8,818 nucleotides of DNA from NCBI GenBank assembly GCA_945906835.1, contig CAMDRL010000048.1, forward strand, positions 1 through 8,818. The letters are read 5' to 3'. The DNA is from Rickettsia typhi (lineage in GTDB: Bacteria; Pseudomonadota; Alphaproteobacteria; Rickettsiales; UBA1997). This document shows, piece after piece, positions 1 through 7,046 of the stretch; position 1 is the stretch's first letter, and each line of letters starts with the position of its first letter. A program made the translations under genes and the position numbers. The notes under the pieces were generated by a model, which had not been told where the DNA came from, did no database searches, and was given only the letters and a program-made list of their open reading frames with translations.

Positions 1-188
1 CTGAAAGTACAATAATTTCTCTTAAATTATCGTAACTAGAAACAGTCATGGCTAAAAAAAGAACTGTTACCAAATAAGAAAAAATTAAGCTTATAGCTTT
101 GTTAATATTGGTTTTAACAAAAAATAGAACCGTAAAATTGATAATGATAAAAAGCAGAACTGTTATTATTTTAGGGTCGAAAAGCATT
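1..188 (-). CDS. N-terminal part of an unidentified membrane protein (runs off window)
   Basis: An ATG at 188-186 opens a reading frame that stays open for 62 codons to the window edge, so only the N-terminus is visible. The peptide begins MLFDPKIITVLL and is strongly hydrophobic. Two membrane segments can be seen, at about residues 7-24 and 31-48, joined by a short KTNINK turn, with a polar SSYDNLRE stretch after the second. I do not recognise the family. The size and spacing of the two helices loosely recall small cation/proton antiporter (Mrp/Mnh-type) subunits, but no diagnostic residue supports this. There is no clear ribosome binding site, as for most genes in this window. It lies about 370 bases beyond the dapD stop on the same strand, with a palindromic element between, so it is probably a separate transcription unit. 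The hydrophobic pattern makes a real gene more likely than not. Confidence 0.45.
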
Positions 189-319
189 TTGGTTTGATTC
201 TTTATGATCTTTTACGTCAATTAAACACGCACTTGGTAATCACCATCCCTTATCTTTTTTTGGGAAGAATCGAAGAAAAAAGCAATTCAAGGAATGGTTT
301 TTATCAAAATTTTATACTC

Positions 320-480
320 ATACCAAGTTGCATTAAAAACATGAAAAATAGCTGCAAAATTTTGGTAAAAATTTGCTCAAAGAATGAATTCTGTACCACT
401 TGGTATATCTTAAATTCTTTGTCGCAATTTTTCCTCAAAATTTCTTTGCTATTTTTCATGTTTTGAATGCAACTTGGTAT
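320..480. repeat. 161-bp imperfect palindrome, MITE-like or Rickettsia-palindrome-like element
   Basis: The terminal arms 320-352 and 448-480 are inverted copies matching at 32 of 33 positions; both outer ends read ATACCAAGTTGCATT inward. Complementarity continues imperfectly to the centre (shared blocks such as AAATTTTG, AAAAATT and CAAAGAAT), so the whole unit is one degraded palindrome rather than two short repeats. A TACCA/TGGTA mini-palindrome near 384-395 repeats the end motif in the middle. The trinucleotide TCA sits at both borders (318-320 and 480-482), and the arms also start and end with TA, so a TCA or TA target duplication is possible. Both strands carry short open frames with similar peptides (IPSCIKNMKNS and IPSCIQNMKNS), which follows from the palindrome and is not evidence of a gene. 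The rest of the 189-556 spacer shows no gene I can support. Confidence 0.75.
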
Positions 481-534
481 CAACAACCCCTCAAAGCTTC
501 TAAAGCATCTTCGATCCTAACTCAAGGGAAGAAT

Positions 535-561
535 ATTAGCACTTAAATATTTTAGGCTAAT
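535..561 (-). terminator. Candidate hairpin overlapping the dapD stop codon
   Basis: ATTAGC at 535-540 pairs with GCTAAT at 556-561, and after a one-base bulge the inner CT/AG and AAA/TTT can pair too. The dapD stop (559-557) lies inside the right arm. On the minus strand the stem is followed by a pyrimidine-rich ATTCTTCCC, not a true U-run, so this is a weak terminator candidate for the dapD transcript. Confidence 0.3.
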
Positions 562-1408
562 CGCGCAAAAGCTCATTAATAGAAGTTTTTGATCTAGTTT
601 TCTCATCAACTCTTTTCACAATAATTGCCGCATAAAGCGATAAATTCTTATCACCTTTAGCTGAGGCAACATTGCCCGGAACCACAACAGAGTAAGCAGG
701 AACGCGACCATAAAAAATTTCACCAGTTTCACGATCAATAATTTTTGTTGAAGCGCCAATGTAAACACCCATTGAAATCACTGAACCTTTTTCCACAATT
801 ACACCTTCAGCAATTTCACTTCTAGCGCCAATGAAGCAATCATCTTCAATAATCACAGGATTTGCCTGCAGTGGCTCTAAAACTCCGCCAATTCCAGCGC
901 CACCAGAAATGTGACAATTCTTACCAATTTGTGCACAAGAGCCAACCGTTGCCCAAGTATCAATCATTGAACCTTCATCAACATAAGCGCCAAGATTCAC
1001 AAATGATGGTAATAAAACTACATTTTTAGCAATAAAAGCAGAATAGCGTACAACCGCACCAGCAACCGCACGAAAACCCGCATTGCGAAAATCTTCTTCG
1101 GTCCAATTGGCAAATTTTAACGGTACTTTATCAAAATAACTAAGCGCATTTCCACTTACAGCTTGCTGTTTACTTAAAAAATTATCATTCAATTTAAATG
1201 ACAATAAAATAGCTTTTTTTATCCATTGATTAACTTGCCAAATTTCATTCTCTTTCTCGCATATTCTAATTTTACCAGCATCAAGCAAAGCAAGAGTTTC
1301 ATTAACTGCGTCGCGAATTTCGCCCTGAATATTTAAGCTAGTATTTAAATTAATTTCCGCTCTTTTTTCAAAAGCATTTTCAATAATTTGAGAAAGATTT
1401 TTTGTCAT
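557..1408 (-). CDS. dapD: 2,3,4,5-tetrahydropyridine-2,6-dicarboxylate N-succinyltransferase
   Basis: DapD transfers the succinyl group of succinyl-CoA to tetrahydrodipicolinate in the cytoplasm. This is the committed step of the succinylase branch to meso-diaminopimelate and lysine. The protein is 283 residues, close to the usual length of about 275. Residues 1-100 form the helical N-terminal domain. From about 105 to 245 runs the left-handed beta-helix of hexapeptide repeats, containing the family signature [18 protein letters not shown] (141-158), then [19 protein letters not shown] and [18 protein letters not shown]. The C-terminal [20 protein letters not shown] is also typical. No internal break is visible. 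The ATG at 1408 gives an N-terminus in register with known DapD proteins, although no Shine-Dalgarno sequence precedes it. It lies 69 bp downstream of hemY on the same strand and may share its transcript. dapE is not nearby. Its donor substrate is made by SucCD, encoded across the divergent region. Confidence 0.97.
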   Translation of the reverse strand: MTKNLSQIIENAFEKRAEINLNTSLNIQGEIRDAVNETLALLDAGKIRICEKENEIWQVNQWIKKAILLSFKLNDNFLSKQQAVSGNALSYFDKVPLKFANWTEEDFRNAGFRAVAGAVVRYSAFIAKNVVLLPSFVNLGAYVDEGSMIDTWATVGSCAQIGKNCHISGGAGIGGVLEPLQANPVIIEDDCFIGARSEIAEGVIVEKGSVISMGVYIGASTKIIDRETGEIFYGRVPAYSVVVPGNVASAKGDKNLSLYAAIIVKRVDEKTRSKTSINELLRD

Positions 1409-1427
1409 AAATTTTTATTTTTATTAG

Positions 1428-1461
1428 ATCTGTAACCCCAAGAAAAATCTAGGGCACAGAT
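1428..1461. other. Weak stem-loop in the hemY-dapD spacer
   Basis: ATCTGT (1428-1433) is complementary to ACAGAT (1456-1461), with an inner CCC/GGG that can extend the pairing imperfectly. It occupies most of the 69-bp gap between the hemY and dapD reading frames. It could attenuate, stabilise or process a joint transcript. There is no clear U-run, so I do not call it a terminator. Confidence 0.35.
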
Positions 1462-1477
1462 ATGAAGATTGGTAATT

Positions 1478-2788
1478 TTAAGAATTCCACTCAAGACTAT
1501 CGTGAGCGCCGCAATCCATACATTTAGGACTCCATTTCGAACTTAAATGATTACAATTGCTACAAGAATAATGATCATTATGGCTGGTCATTTCTGCTTT
1601 TTCACTATATTTTTTTGATCTTTCTTTGTTGCCAGAAAATTTTTCCACATAAGAAAGTAATTTGTAAGCACGATGTGTTTTTTCTTTTAAAAGCGATAAT
1701 TTTAAAAATTCTCTCGCCATTTCATAATTGCCAACTCTAAAGGCAACCAAACCCACAGCCAATTTTCCAAGATAAGTTTCATCATTTATTTCGGATAATT
1801 TTTTCATAGCTTTAATTCTGTTTTTTGCCGAAGATTTACGATAAACTAAATCATAAATTTCTGCCAAAATTAAATGTGGATTTTCACTCCATAATTTTTT
1901 TATCATCCAACCAACTTTAACAGAAAATCCTCTTTTAAGCCAAGATCTAAGCAATATTTCAGTTGCCGGAAGAAAGTCATTTTCAGATTTTAAGGCTAAC
2001 TTTGAATGCTTAATTGACTGTGAAAAATTCTTTTGACGATAATAGTCCGAAGCCAAAGCGGTATTTATTACAGCAACATCTCTTTTTTGTAATTCGTCAG
2101 TAAATTTTTCTAAACCATATTCAGAAATTAAACCTTTGGCTTCTTGCCACAAACCTTGTTTTTTATATAAAGAAAAAAGACTGCGAGCAATTTCCATATT
2201 GTCTCTTTTTACCGATAAAATTTGTTTGGCATAAGCAATTGCGGTAACCTCATCTTGCTTTTCTAAAGCAAATTTAAATTTTGATTTTAATACTAAAATT
2301 TTAGCATATTTATCTTCGCCAATCTTAGCAAAAAACTCTTCTGACTTAGCAAAATCTTTGTCATCAAAAGCAATTTTTCCCATTAAAAAATTATTTAATT
2401 GAGGATTTTTGATTAATTTTGATAATTTATTTTGTAGTTTTTTTGATGATTTGCCATCTCTAGTCTCAATCGCCATCAATAAATGCGCCATCATATTGGC
2501 GCCCTTCATGTTTCTTTGCACCAACTTTTCTAATTTTCTTAAATAAGTTTTTTTAAAAAATAATTTAAAAAAATTAGGAAATCTCATCGCCAAGATTCTG
2601 GCAAATAAATAAGAAATGGCAAAAACAATAACAGCAAAAAAAACCGTTATTAAAATTGCTGCTAAAATAGTAGTTCTTGCCTCATAACCAAGCCAAGTAA
2701 TTACAACCTGCCCATCATTATCAAGCAGCCATATCACAGAAACGCTGATGAGAAAAGCAACTAATATTAGCCACAGTATTTTGAGCAT
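1478..2788 (-). CDS. hemY: HemY-like inner-membrane TPR protein with C-terminal zinc ribbon
   Basis: This 436-residue protein matches the HemY family of haem-operon membrane proteins. Two N-terminal membrane helices (about 3-22 and 39-65) flank a short segment with VVITWLGYEA, the usual HemY_N pattern. The rest is helical and TPR-like (for example FDDKDFAKSEEFFAKIG and LVAFRVGNYEMAREFLKLSL). It ends in a compact four-cysteine knuckle, CSNC at 409-412 and CMDC at 423-426, followed by GAHDSLEW. A cysteine pair tail of this kind is found in alphaproteobacterial HemY-like proteins and recalls the rubredoxin-like metal site of LapB/YciM. Family members are associated with haem biosynthesis, but their biochemical role is not settled. 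This is not the protoporphyrinogen oxidase that shares the name HemY in Bacillus. The start is one base after the Mic60-like stop (TAA-T-ATG), implying translational coupling. Confidence 0.85.
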   Translation of the reverse strand: MLKILWLILVAFLISVSVIWLLDNDGQVVITWLGYEARTTILAAILITVFFAVIVFAISYLFARILAMRFPNFFKLFFKKTYLRKLEKLVQRNMKGANMMAHLLMAIETRDGKSSKKLQNKLSKLIKNPQLNNFLMGKIAFDDKDFAKSEEFFAKIGEDKYAKILVLKSKFKFALEKQDEVTAIAYAKQILSVKRDNMEIARSLFSLYKKQGLWQEAKGLISEYGLEKFTDELQKRDVAVINTALASDYYRQKNFSQSIKHSKLALKSENDFLPATEILLRSWLKRGFSVKVGWMIKKLWSENPHLILAEIYDLVYRKSSAKNRIKAMKKLSEINDETYLGKLAVGLVAFRVGNYEMAREFLKLSLLKEKTHRAYKLLSYVEKFSGNKERSKKYSEKAEMTSHNDHYSCSNCNHLSSKWSPKCMDCGAHDSLEWNS

Positions 2789-2789
2789 A

Positions 2790-3758
2790 TTAACTTAGAG
2801 TTTTGAGGTAGGATAAAATTTCTTGGTCAATTTTTTGTACTTCTAAAGCGACATTTAACTTATCCAAAAAATTCACAATAACGCTGTGATAAAGAGGGTT
2901 TAACGCAACCAAATTATTAAGAGCCTCCTGATAATTTTGTTCTTGCAATAATTTCTCAATTTTAACAATTGTAGCATCAATTTCTTGAGGTTTTTTCCCA
3001 TCAATTCTTCTTATGATTATCAATTTAGCAATATTGTTGCGAATTCTGGAAATAACGCTTCCATCCATATTGCTGCCTTTTGCAATAATTAAATTTGGTA
3101 TCAAACCATCAAACTCTTTTATCAAAGATTTTTGATTAACAAATTTTTCCAAAAGTGGTCTTAATTTTACTACATTTTCTTGTAATTTATCGTTATCCAG
3201 AACTACTAACATTTCAAAATTACTCAAAGAATCTTCATAACCAGTAATGACATTTTCATCATTAGTTTCATTGATTGAAACCTCATTGTTAGCAAAAATT
3301 TTCTGCCTTAAGTCTATGTAAGAAAAAATAATTTTGGTAATTTTTTCACGATTTTTATATTTTGAAAATTCATCTTTAACAGATTGAACCTGAGTCTTCA
3401 AATCATTAATTTGCAGCTGATTTTTTAACAAAGATTGGTAAACAAATTCCGCACCTCTTTCTTCCATTTCATTAGTTGAAAGAGTTGCCAATCCTGATGG
3501 GTCGTGATCTTCACCTTGAGCTTTATATTCTTCAGATAAATCAAAAATTTCATTTTCAATATTATCAAATTTACCAACTTCTGTTTTAGCTGAATTTTTT
3601 ACTGCCTCTCTAATTTGGTAATATCTATAACCAAAATAGACAAAAACTCCAACCACAATAAGACTTAAAATCTTTATCAATAAAAACTGCTTTTTGATAT
3701 TTCTTAATTCTGAATTTGTTTTATTTACCTGATTCAAACCGCTATTTTCTTCATTCAT
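2790..3758 (-). CDS. mic60: Alphaproteobacterial mitofilin (Mic60/IMMP-like) inner-membrane protein
   Basis: The 322-residue protein has the Mic60 layout. There is a short polar N-terminus, one membrane helix at about 25-45 (FLLIKILSLIVVGVFVYFGY), a polar stretch, a coiled-coil segment at about 105-140 (LKNQLQINDLKTQVQSVKDEF), and a C-terminal helical domain from about 195. That domain carries the mitofilin-like pattern IRRIDGKKPQEID, then a leucine-rich helix and NYQEALNNLVAL. Alphaproteobacterial Mic60 helps shape inner membranes and tether them to the outer membrane; in mitochondria it forms crista junctions. Family assignment rests on this architecture and on the position between hemD and hemY, the known alphaproteobacterial arrangement; primary sequence is divergent. 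The start overlaps the hemD stop in ATGAATGA, an 8-bp overlap typical of coupled translation. Many known family members are longer, so the region between helix and C-terminal domain is reduced here. Confidence 0.75.
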   Translation of the reverse strand: MNEENSGLNQVNKTNSELRNIKKQFLLIKILSLIVVGVFVYFGYRYYQIREAVKNSAKTEVGKFDNIENEIFDLSEEYKAQGEDHDPSGLATLSTNEMEERGAEFVYQSLLKNQLQINDLKTQVQSVKDEFSKYKNREKITKIIFSYIDLRQKIFANNEVSINETNDENVITGYEDSLSNFEMLVVLDNDKLQENVVKLRPLLEKFVNQKSLIKEFDGLIPNLIIAKGSNMDGSVISRIRNNIAKLIIIRRIDGKKPQEIDATIVKIEKLLQEQNYQEALNNLVALNPLYHSVIVNFLDKLNVALEVQKIDQEILSYLKTLS

Positions 3759-4494
3759 AAAATTTCTTTAGAATTATATTTTCATCAAAAGTTATAGAAT
3801 TGTTAAATCCTGAACTACGCACAAAGGAAAGAATTTTTTCACTTAAACATAATATTTGTGAGCTTTTAAAACATTCAAGCAGGTTATGTTTTTTTAACAA
3901 CTCAAAAAAATGCTTCGCACTATTTCTGGAATATAATAAAACAAAATCAAAATTTGATTCTTTGGCTATTTTTAGAAATTCACTTGAAAAACTATCATTT
4001 TCTATAATTTTATAGGAAATGATTTTTTCTAATTTAAGGCTATATTTTGCAAGCTCTTCTTTAAAGTCTAAAGATATGAATTCTCCGCAAAAATATAATA
4101 AAACATCTTCTTTTTTAGCAAGAATCTCGGCATCTTGTAAAATTATTTTTTTTAAACCTTCGGCAGAATTTTCTTTGGCATAAATAATATTTTCATAACC
4201 CACAGCAGAAAAAGTCAAAGAAGTTTTTTTGCCAACTGCAAAAATTTTAATTTCTTTACCAAGATTTAATTTTTTAATAACTTCTAAAGCCATATTTGTA
4301 GCATTGCCACTGGTTACAATAATGGCAGAAATATTTTTATAAGACAATTTTTGCAAAAGATCATCTTGCAACAAAGAAAAATTCTGCACCGCAAAAGTTG
4401 GCTCTATAAAAACTTCAAAATTATTATTTTGCAGATATTGTGCAATTTCTTGTGCTTGAGTTTTTGGTCTGGTTATCAGAATTAATTTTTTCAT
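3751..4494 (-). CDS. hemD: Uroporphyrinogen-III synthase
   Basis: HemD cyclises hydroxymethylbilane while inverting ring D to give uroporphyrinogen III, the common precursor of haem and sirohaem. The protein is 247 residues, normal for the family, and shows its sparse landmarks: ITRPKTQA near the N-terminus (7-14), VTSGNAT at 60-66 (counterpart of the usual FTS.NAV), AVGKKTS at 86-92, and LLYSRNSAKHFFELL at 186-200 in the second half. The sequence is lysine- and asparagine-rich and diverged, as is usual for HemD in AT-rich genomes. It is the first gene of the minus-strand cluster; hemC, often its neighbour, is absent from the window. No good ribosome binding site precedes the ATG. The nearest upstream promoter-like sequence on this strand is a TATATT at 4516-4511 with a poor -35, so I cannot place its promoter firmly. 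Confidence 0.9.
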   Translation of the reverse strand: MKKLILITRPKTQAQEIAQYLQNNNFEVFIEPTFAVQNFSLLQDDLLQKLSYKNISAIIVTSGNATNMALEVIKKLNLGKEIKIFAVGKKTSLTFSAVGYENIIYAKENSAEGLKKIILQDAEILAKKEDVLLYFCGEFISLDFKEELAKYSLKLEKIISYKIIENDSFSSEFLKIAKESNFDFVLLYSRNSAKHFFELLKKHNLLECFKSSQILCLSEKILSFVRSSGFNNSITFDENIILKKFYE

Positions 4495-4531
4495 AAATTA
4501 TAAATAGGCAAATATAAGTAAATTTAAAATG

Positions 4532-4639
4532 CGTGGAACCCGTCATGCGAAGGGGCAACAAATCTAGAGTCATGTACATATTTCAACTTTGTCTACCTTT
4601 AGTTCAAGTTTGTTACCCCCTCTCATGACGGGGTCCACG
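4532..4639. repeat. 108-bp inverted-repeat element with 31-bp arms
   Basis: Arm 4532-4562 (begins CGTGGAACCCGTCATG) and arm 4609-4639 (ends CATGACGGGGTCCACG) are reverse complements at 27 of 31 positions. The 46-bp centre is not obviously self-complementary. The arms are much richer in G and C than the surrounding spacer. The element lies between the divergent hemD and sucC starts, about 60 bp before the sucC promoter candidate. The arm has a third, diverged copy upstream of recA (6941-6970). The CGTCATG core with a flanking GTGG recalls the short dispersed repeats common in Rickettsiales spacers, but that link is only by eye. Confidence 0.75.
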
Positions 4640-4697
4640 GATTTAAAAAGTTATCTGATGTTAAATGGTAGCTACCCTAACAAGCCAGAAAATTTTA

Positions 4698-4725
4698 TTG
4701 CCAAGTTAAAAACAAAACCTATATT
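4698..4725 (+). promoter_or_regulatory. Candidate sigma70-type promoter for sucC
   Basis: TTGCCA (4698-4703, one mismatch to TTGACA) and TATATT (4720-4725, one mismatch to TATAAT) are separated by 16 bp. The -10 ends 49 bp before the sucC ATG, which would give a leader of about 40 nt. A perfect 10-bp palindrome GGTAGCTACC at 4667-4676 lies 21 bp upstream of the -35 and could be an operator, though no known regulator is recognised. Confidence 0.5.
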
Positions 4726-4774
4726 GCGCCGCTCTTGTTTTCAAACCAATTTCAATTTCAAATAAATTTTAGAC

Positions 4775-5944
4775 ATGAATATTCATGAATATCAGGCTAA
4801 AGCCCTGCTTAAAAAATTCGGTGTTGCTGTCCCTGAAGGACATGTTGCTTTCTCCGTTCCAGAAGCTGTTGAAGCCGCTAAAGCTCTTGAAGCTGCTGGT
4901 AATAAAGTTTTTGTAGTTAAAGCTCAAATTCACGCTGGTGGACGCGGTAAAGGCGGCGGTGTAAAAGTTGTAAAATCAGTTGAAGAAGTAAAAGCAAAAG
5001 CTTCAGAAATTTTAGGTATGACTTTAATTACCCATCAAACTGGCCCAGAAGGTCGCTTGGTTAAAAGACTTTATATTGAAGCTGGCTCTAATATCAAAAA
5101 AGAATATTATCTTTCAGCAGTTGTTGATCGCAAAACTAAAACTATTGTTTTTATGGCTTCAACTGAAGGCGGCATGGAAATTGAAGAAGTTGCTGCTCAT
5201 AGTCCAGAAAAAATTATCACAGTTGCAGTTGACGCCGCTGCTGGAATTCAACAATTCCACGCCAGAAAACTTGGATTCGGTCTTGGTTTAAAAGGTGAAA
5301 CTCTAAAAAAATTCATCAAATTAATTTTCGCTATTTATAAAGCTTTTGTTGAAACAGACGCTTCTCAACTTGAGATCAATCCTTTGGTTGAAACTGTTGA
5401 AGGTGATATTGTAGCTCTTGATGCTAAATATAATTTTGATGACAACGCGCTGCACCGTCACGATGAAATCAAAGAACTTCGCGACTTAGATGAAGAAGAG
5501 CCTCTTGAAATTGAAGCTTCTAAATATGATTTAAATTATATTAAAATGGATGGTAAAATTGGCTGCATGGTCAATGGTGCCGGTCTTGCTATGGCGACAA
5601 TGGATATTATCCAACTTTATGGCTCATCTCCAGCAAACTTCTTAGATGTTGGTGGTGGCGCAACTCGTGAAAAAGTTACCGCAGCTTTCAAAATTATTCT
5701 TTCTGATAAAAATGTTGAAGGTATTTTAGTTAATATTTTTGGTGGAATTATGCGTTGCGACATCATCGCTAATGGTATTCTTGAAGCAGCTAAAGAAGTT
5801 AAATTAAACATTCCTCTAGTTGTTAGACTTGAAGGAACTAATGTTGAATTAGGCAAAGAAATTCTTGCTAAGTCAGGTTTGGACATCATTTCTGCCGACG
5901 ACTTATCTGATGCTGCTAGAAAAATTGTTGCAGCTGTTAAATAA
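4775..5944 (+). CDS. sucC: Succinyl-CoA synthetase (ADP/GDP-forming) beta subunit
   Basis: SucC is the ATP-grasp subunit of succinyl-CoA synthetase, which interconverts succinyl-CoA and succinate with substrate-level ATP or GTP formation in the TCA cycle. At 389 residues it matches the usual length of about 388. It opens with [12 protein letters not shown], the canonical N-terminus that fixes the start, then [12 protein letters not shown] (53-64) in the ATP-grasp domain, LEINPLVE (199-206) and [12 protein letters not shown] (214-225) with metal and nucleotide-binding acidic residues. The C-terminal CoA-ligase-like domain carries [15 protein letters not shown] (263-277), FLDVGGGA and [14 protein letters not shown] (319-332). 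No defects are seen. Codon use is less AT-biased than in the hem cluster, as expected of a highly expressed gene. No Shine-Dalgarno sequence precedes the ATG. Its partner sucD lies 80 bp downstream, and the two are probably cotranscribed. Confidence 0.98.
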   Translation: MNIHEYQAKALLKKFGVAVPEGHVAFSVPEAVEAAKALEAAGNKVFVVKAQIHAGGRGKGGGVKVVKSVEEVKAKASEILGMTLITHQTGPEGRLVKRLYIEAGSNIKKEYYLSAVVDRKTKTIVFMASTEGGMEIEEVAAHSPEKIITVAVDAAAGIQQFHARKLGFGLGLKGETLKKFIKLIFAIYKAFVETDASQLEINPLVETVEGDIVALDAKYNFDDNALHRHDEIKELRDLDEEEPLEIEASKYDLNYIKMDGKIGCMVNGAGLAMATMDIIQLYGSSPANFLDVGGGATREKVTAAFKIILSDKNVEGILVNIFGGIMRCDIIANGILEAAKEVKLNIPLVVRLEGTNVELGKEILAKSGLDIISADDLSDAARKIVAAVK

Positions 5945-5983
5945 AATCCCCTGTTAGGGGATTGGTTCTTGCGTAACAGAACC
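5945..5983. other. Two adjacent hairpins in the sucC-sucD spacer
   Basis: Hairpin 1 has a perfect 7-bp stem, AATCCCC (5945-5951) with GGGGATT (5957-5963), and a 5-base loop. Hairpin 2 follows directly, GGTTCT (5964-5969) with AGAACC (5978-5983) and an 8-base loop. On the plus strand no U-run follows, so they are unlikely to terminate sucCD; they may block 3' exonucleases or set the sucC:sucD ratio. On the minus strand hairpin 1 is followed by TTATTT, so antisense transcription could terminate here. A G-run, GGGGG at 5985-5989, follows. Confidence 0.65.
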
Positions 5984-6024
5984 TGGGGGTTCATAATACC
6001 AATTAATTAAAAACTATATCTAAC

Positions 6025-6909
6025 ATGTCAGTTCTAATAAATAAAAATACCAAAGTTATCTGCCAAGGCTTCACAGGTGCTCAAGGCACCTTTCATTCTG
6101 AACAAGCAATTGCTTATGGCACAAATATGGTTGGTGGGGTTACGCCAGGAAAAGGTGGATCACTTCACTTAAATTTGCCAGTTTTTGACACCGTTTCTGA
6201 TGCTCGCAAAAAAACTGACGCTAACGCTTCGGTTATTTATGTTCCACCTCCATTTGCTGCTGACGCAATTCTTGAAGCAATTGATGCTGAAATTGAACTT
6301 ATCATCTGTATCACTGAAGGAATTCCAGTTCTTGACATGGTTAAAGTTAAAAAAGCTTTATCTGGCTCAAAATCAAGATTGATTGGCCCTAATTGTCCAG
6401 GCGTTATCACTCCAGATGAGTGCAAAATTGGCATCATGCCGGGACACATTCACAAAAAAGGCTCAATCGGTATCGTTTCTCGTTCAGGAACTTTAACTTA
6501 TGAAGCAGTTCATCAAACAACTAAGGCAGGACTTGGACAAACCACTTGCATCGGTATTGGTGGCGACCCCGTTAACGGCACCAATTTTATTGACTGCCTT
6601 GATTTATTCTTATCTGACAATGAAACTCAAGCCATGATCATGATTGGCGAAATTGGCGGATCTGACGAAGAAGAAGCTGCAGAGTTCTTAAAAAGAGAAG
6701 CTAAAAAAGGTCGCTTCAAACCATGCGTTGGTTTCATCGCTGGTCGTACTGCGCCTGAAGGAAGAAGAATGGGCCATGCTGGCGCCATTATTTCTGGCGG
6801 CAAGGGTGGCGCAGGAGATAAAATTGAAGCTATGAAATCAGCTGGTGTTGAAGTTGCAGATAGTCCAGCTGCTCTTGGCGAAACTATGTTAAAATTGCTA
6901 AAGAAGTAA
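6025..6909 (+). CDS. sucD: Succinyl-CoA synthetase alpha subunit
   Basis: SucD binds CoA and carries the phosphohistidine intermediate; with SucC it forms succinyl-CoA synthetase. The product is 294 residues against about 290 in relatives. The CoA-binding Rossmann domain is seen in [18 protein letters not shown] (12-29) and GGVTPGKGG (37-45). [11 protein letters not shown] (120-130), [10 protein letters not shown] (152-161) and [16 protein letters not shown] (206-221) are all intact. The active-site histidine is His251 in [30 protein letters not shown] is the standard N-terminus, supporting the ATG at 6025 although no Shine-Dalgarno sequence is visible. It lies 80 bp after sucC beyond a double hairpin. 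The usual alphaproteobacterial neighbours mdh, sucA and sucB are not in the window. Confidence 0.98.
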   Translation: MSVLINKNTKVICQGFTGAQGTFHSEQAIAYGTNMVGGVTPGKGGSLHLNLPVFDTVSDARKKTDANASVIYVPPPFAADAILEAIDAEIELIICITEGIPVLDMVKVKKALSGSKSRLIGPNCPGVITPDECKIGIMPGHIHKKGSIGIVSRSGTLTYEAVHQTTKAGLGQTTCIGIGGDPVNGTNFIDCLDLFLSDNETQAMIMIGEIGGSDEEEAAEFLKREAKKGRFKPCVGFIAGRTAPEGRRMGHAGAIISGGKGGAGDKIEAMKSAGVEVADSPAALGETMLKLLKK

Positions 6910-6940
6910 ACTGATTTTGTAAATAAAATCGCTCAATTAG

Positions 6941-6970
6941 CTTGTTATAACTTCTCATGAGGGGGTCTAC
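6941..6970. repeat. Lone diverged copy of the 108-bp element's arm, upstream of recA
   Basis: Aligned without gaps to the right arm at 4609-4638, 23 of 30 bases match, including an unbroken TCTCATGA and GGGGTC. No inverted partner lies nearby. It is in the 137-bp sucD-recA spacer, about 76 bp before the recA ATG, so it may overlap recA promoter sequence. The remaining spacer holds only a weak AT hairpin, GATTTT (6913-6918) with AAAATC (6925-6930), soon after the sucD stop. Confidence 0.55.
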
Positions 6971-7033
6971 ACAGCTAAAATAGTTCGCTTTTAATTACAA
7001 ATAAACACTAACCAAAAACACCAACAAAAAAAC

Positions 7034-7039
7034 AGGAGA
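7034..7039 (+). promoter_or_regulatory. Shine-Dalgarno sequence of recA
   Basis: AGGAGA lies seven bases before the recA ATG at 7047, which fixes that start. It is the only strong ribosome binding site in the window; dapD, hemY, mic60, hemD, sucC and sucD lack a comparable purine motif. Confidence 0.85.
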
Positions 7040-7046
7040 AAACCAT

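Noticed and set aside
194..486. Open frames of 90 aa (plus) and 60 aa (minus) across the palindrome
   Set aside because: They mirror each other because of the inverted repeat, are low in complexity, and have no ribosome binding site or recognisable domain.
488..530. Minus-strand peptide RIEDALEALRGC ending in TGA
   Set aside because: It looks protein-like, but a TGA lies two codons upstream, leaving only 13 codons; too short to support even as a remnant.
4497..4502. Perfect TATAAT on the minus strand just before hemD
   Set aside because: Only two bases separate it from the ATG, so transcription would start inside the gene, and there is no -35 at proper spacing.
5617..5994. 125-aa minus-strand frame over the sucC 3' end
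   Set aside because: It is a shadow of the strongly conserved sucC frame and would start inside the hairpin spacer; no domain is recognisable.
6237..6449. 70-aa minus-strand frame inside sucD and similar short frames inside sucC, recA and hemD
   Set aside because: All lie opposite or out of frame with well-supported genes and have no independent support.
6910..7046. SOS box or LexA operator before recA
   Set aside because: One GTTC occurs at 6983-6986 but no second GTTC follows seven bases later, and no E. coli-type CTGT-N8-ACAG is present.
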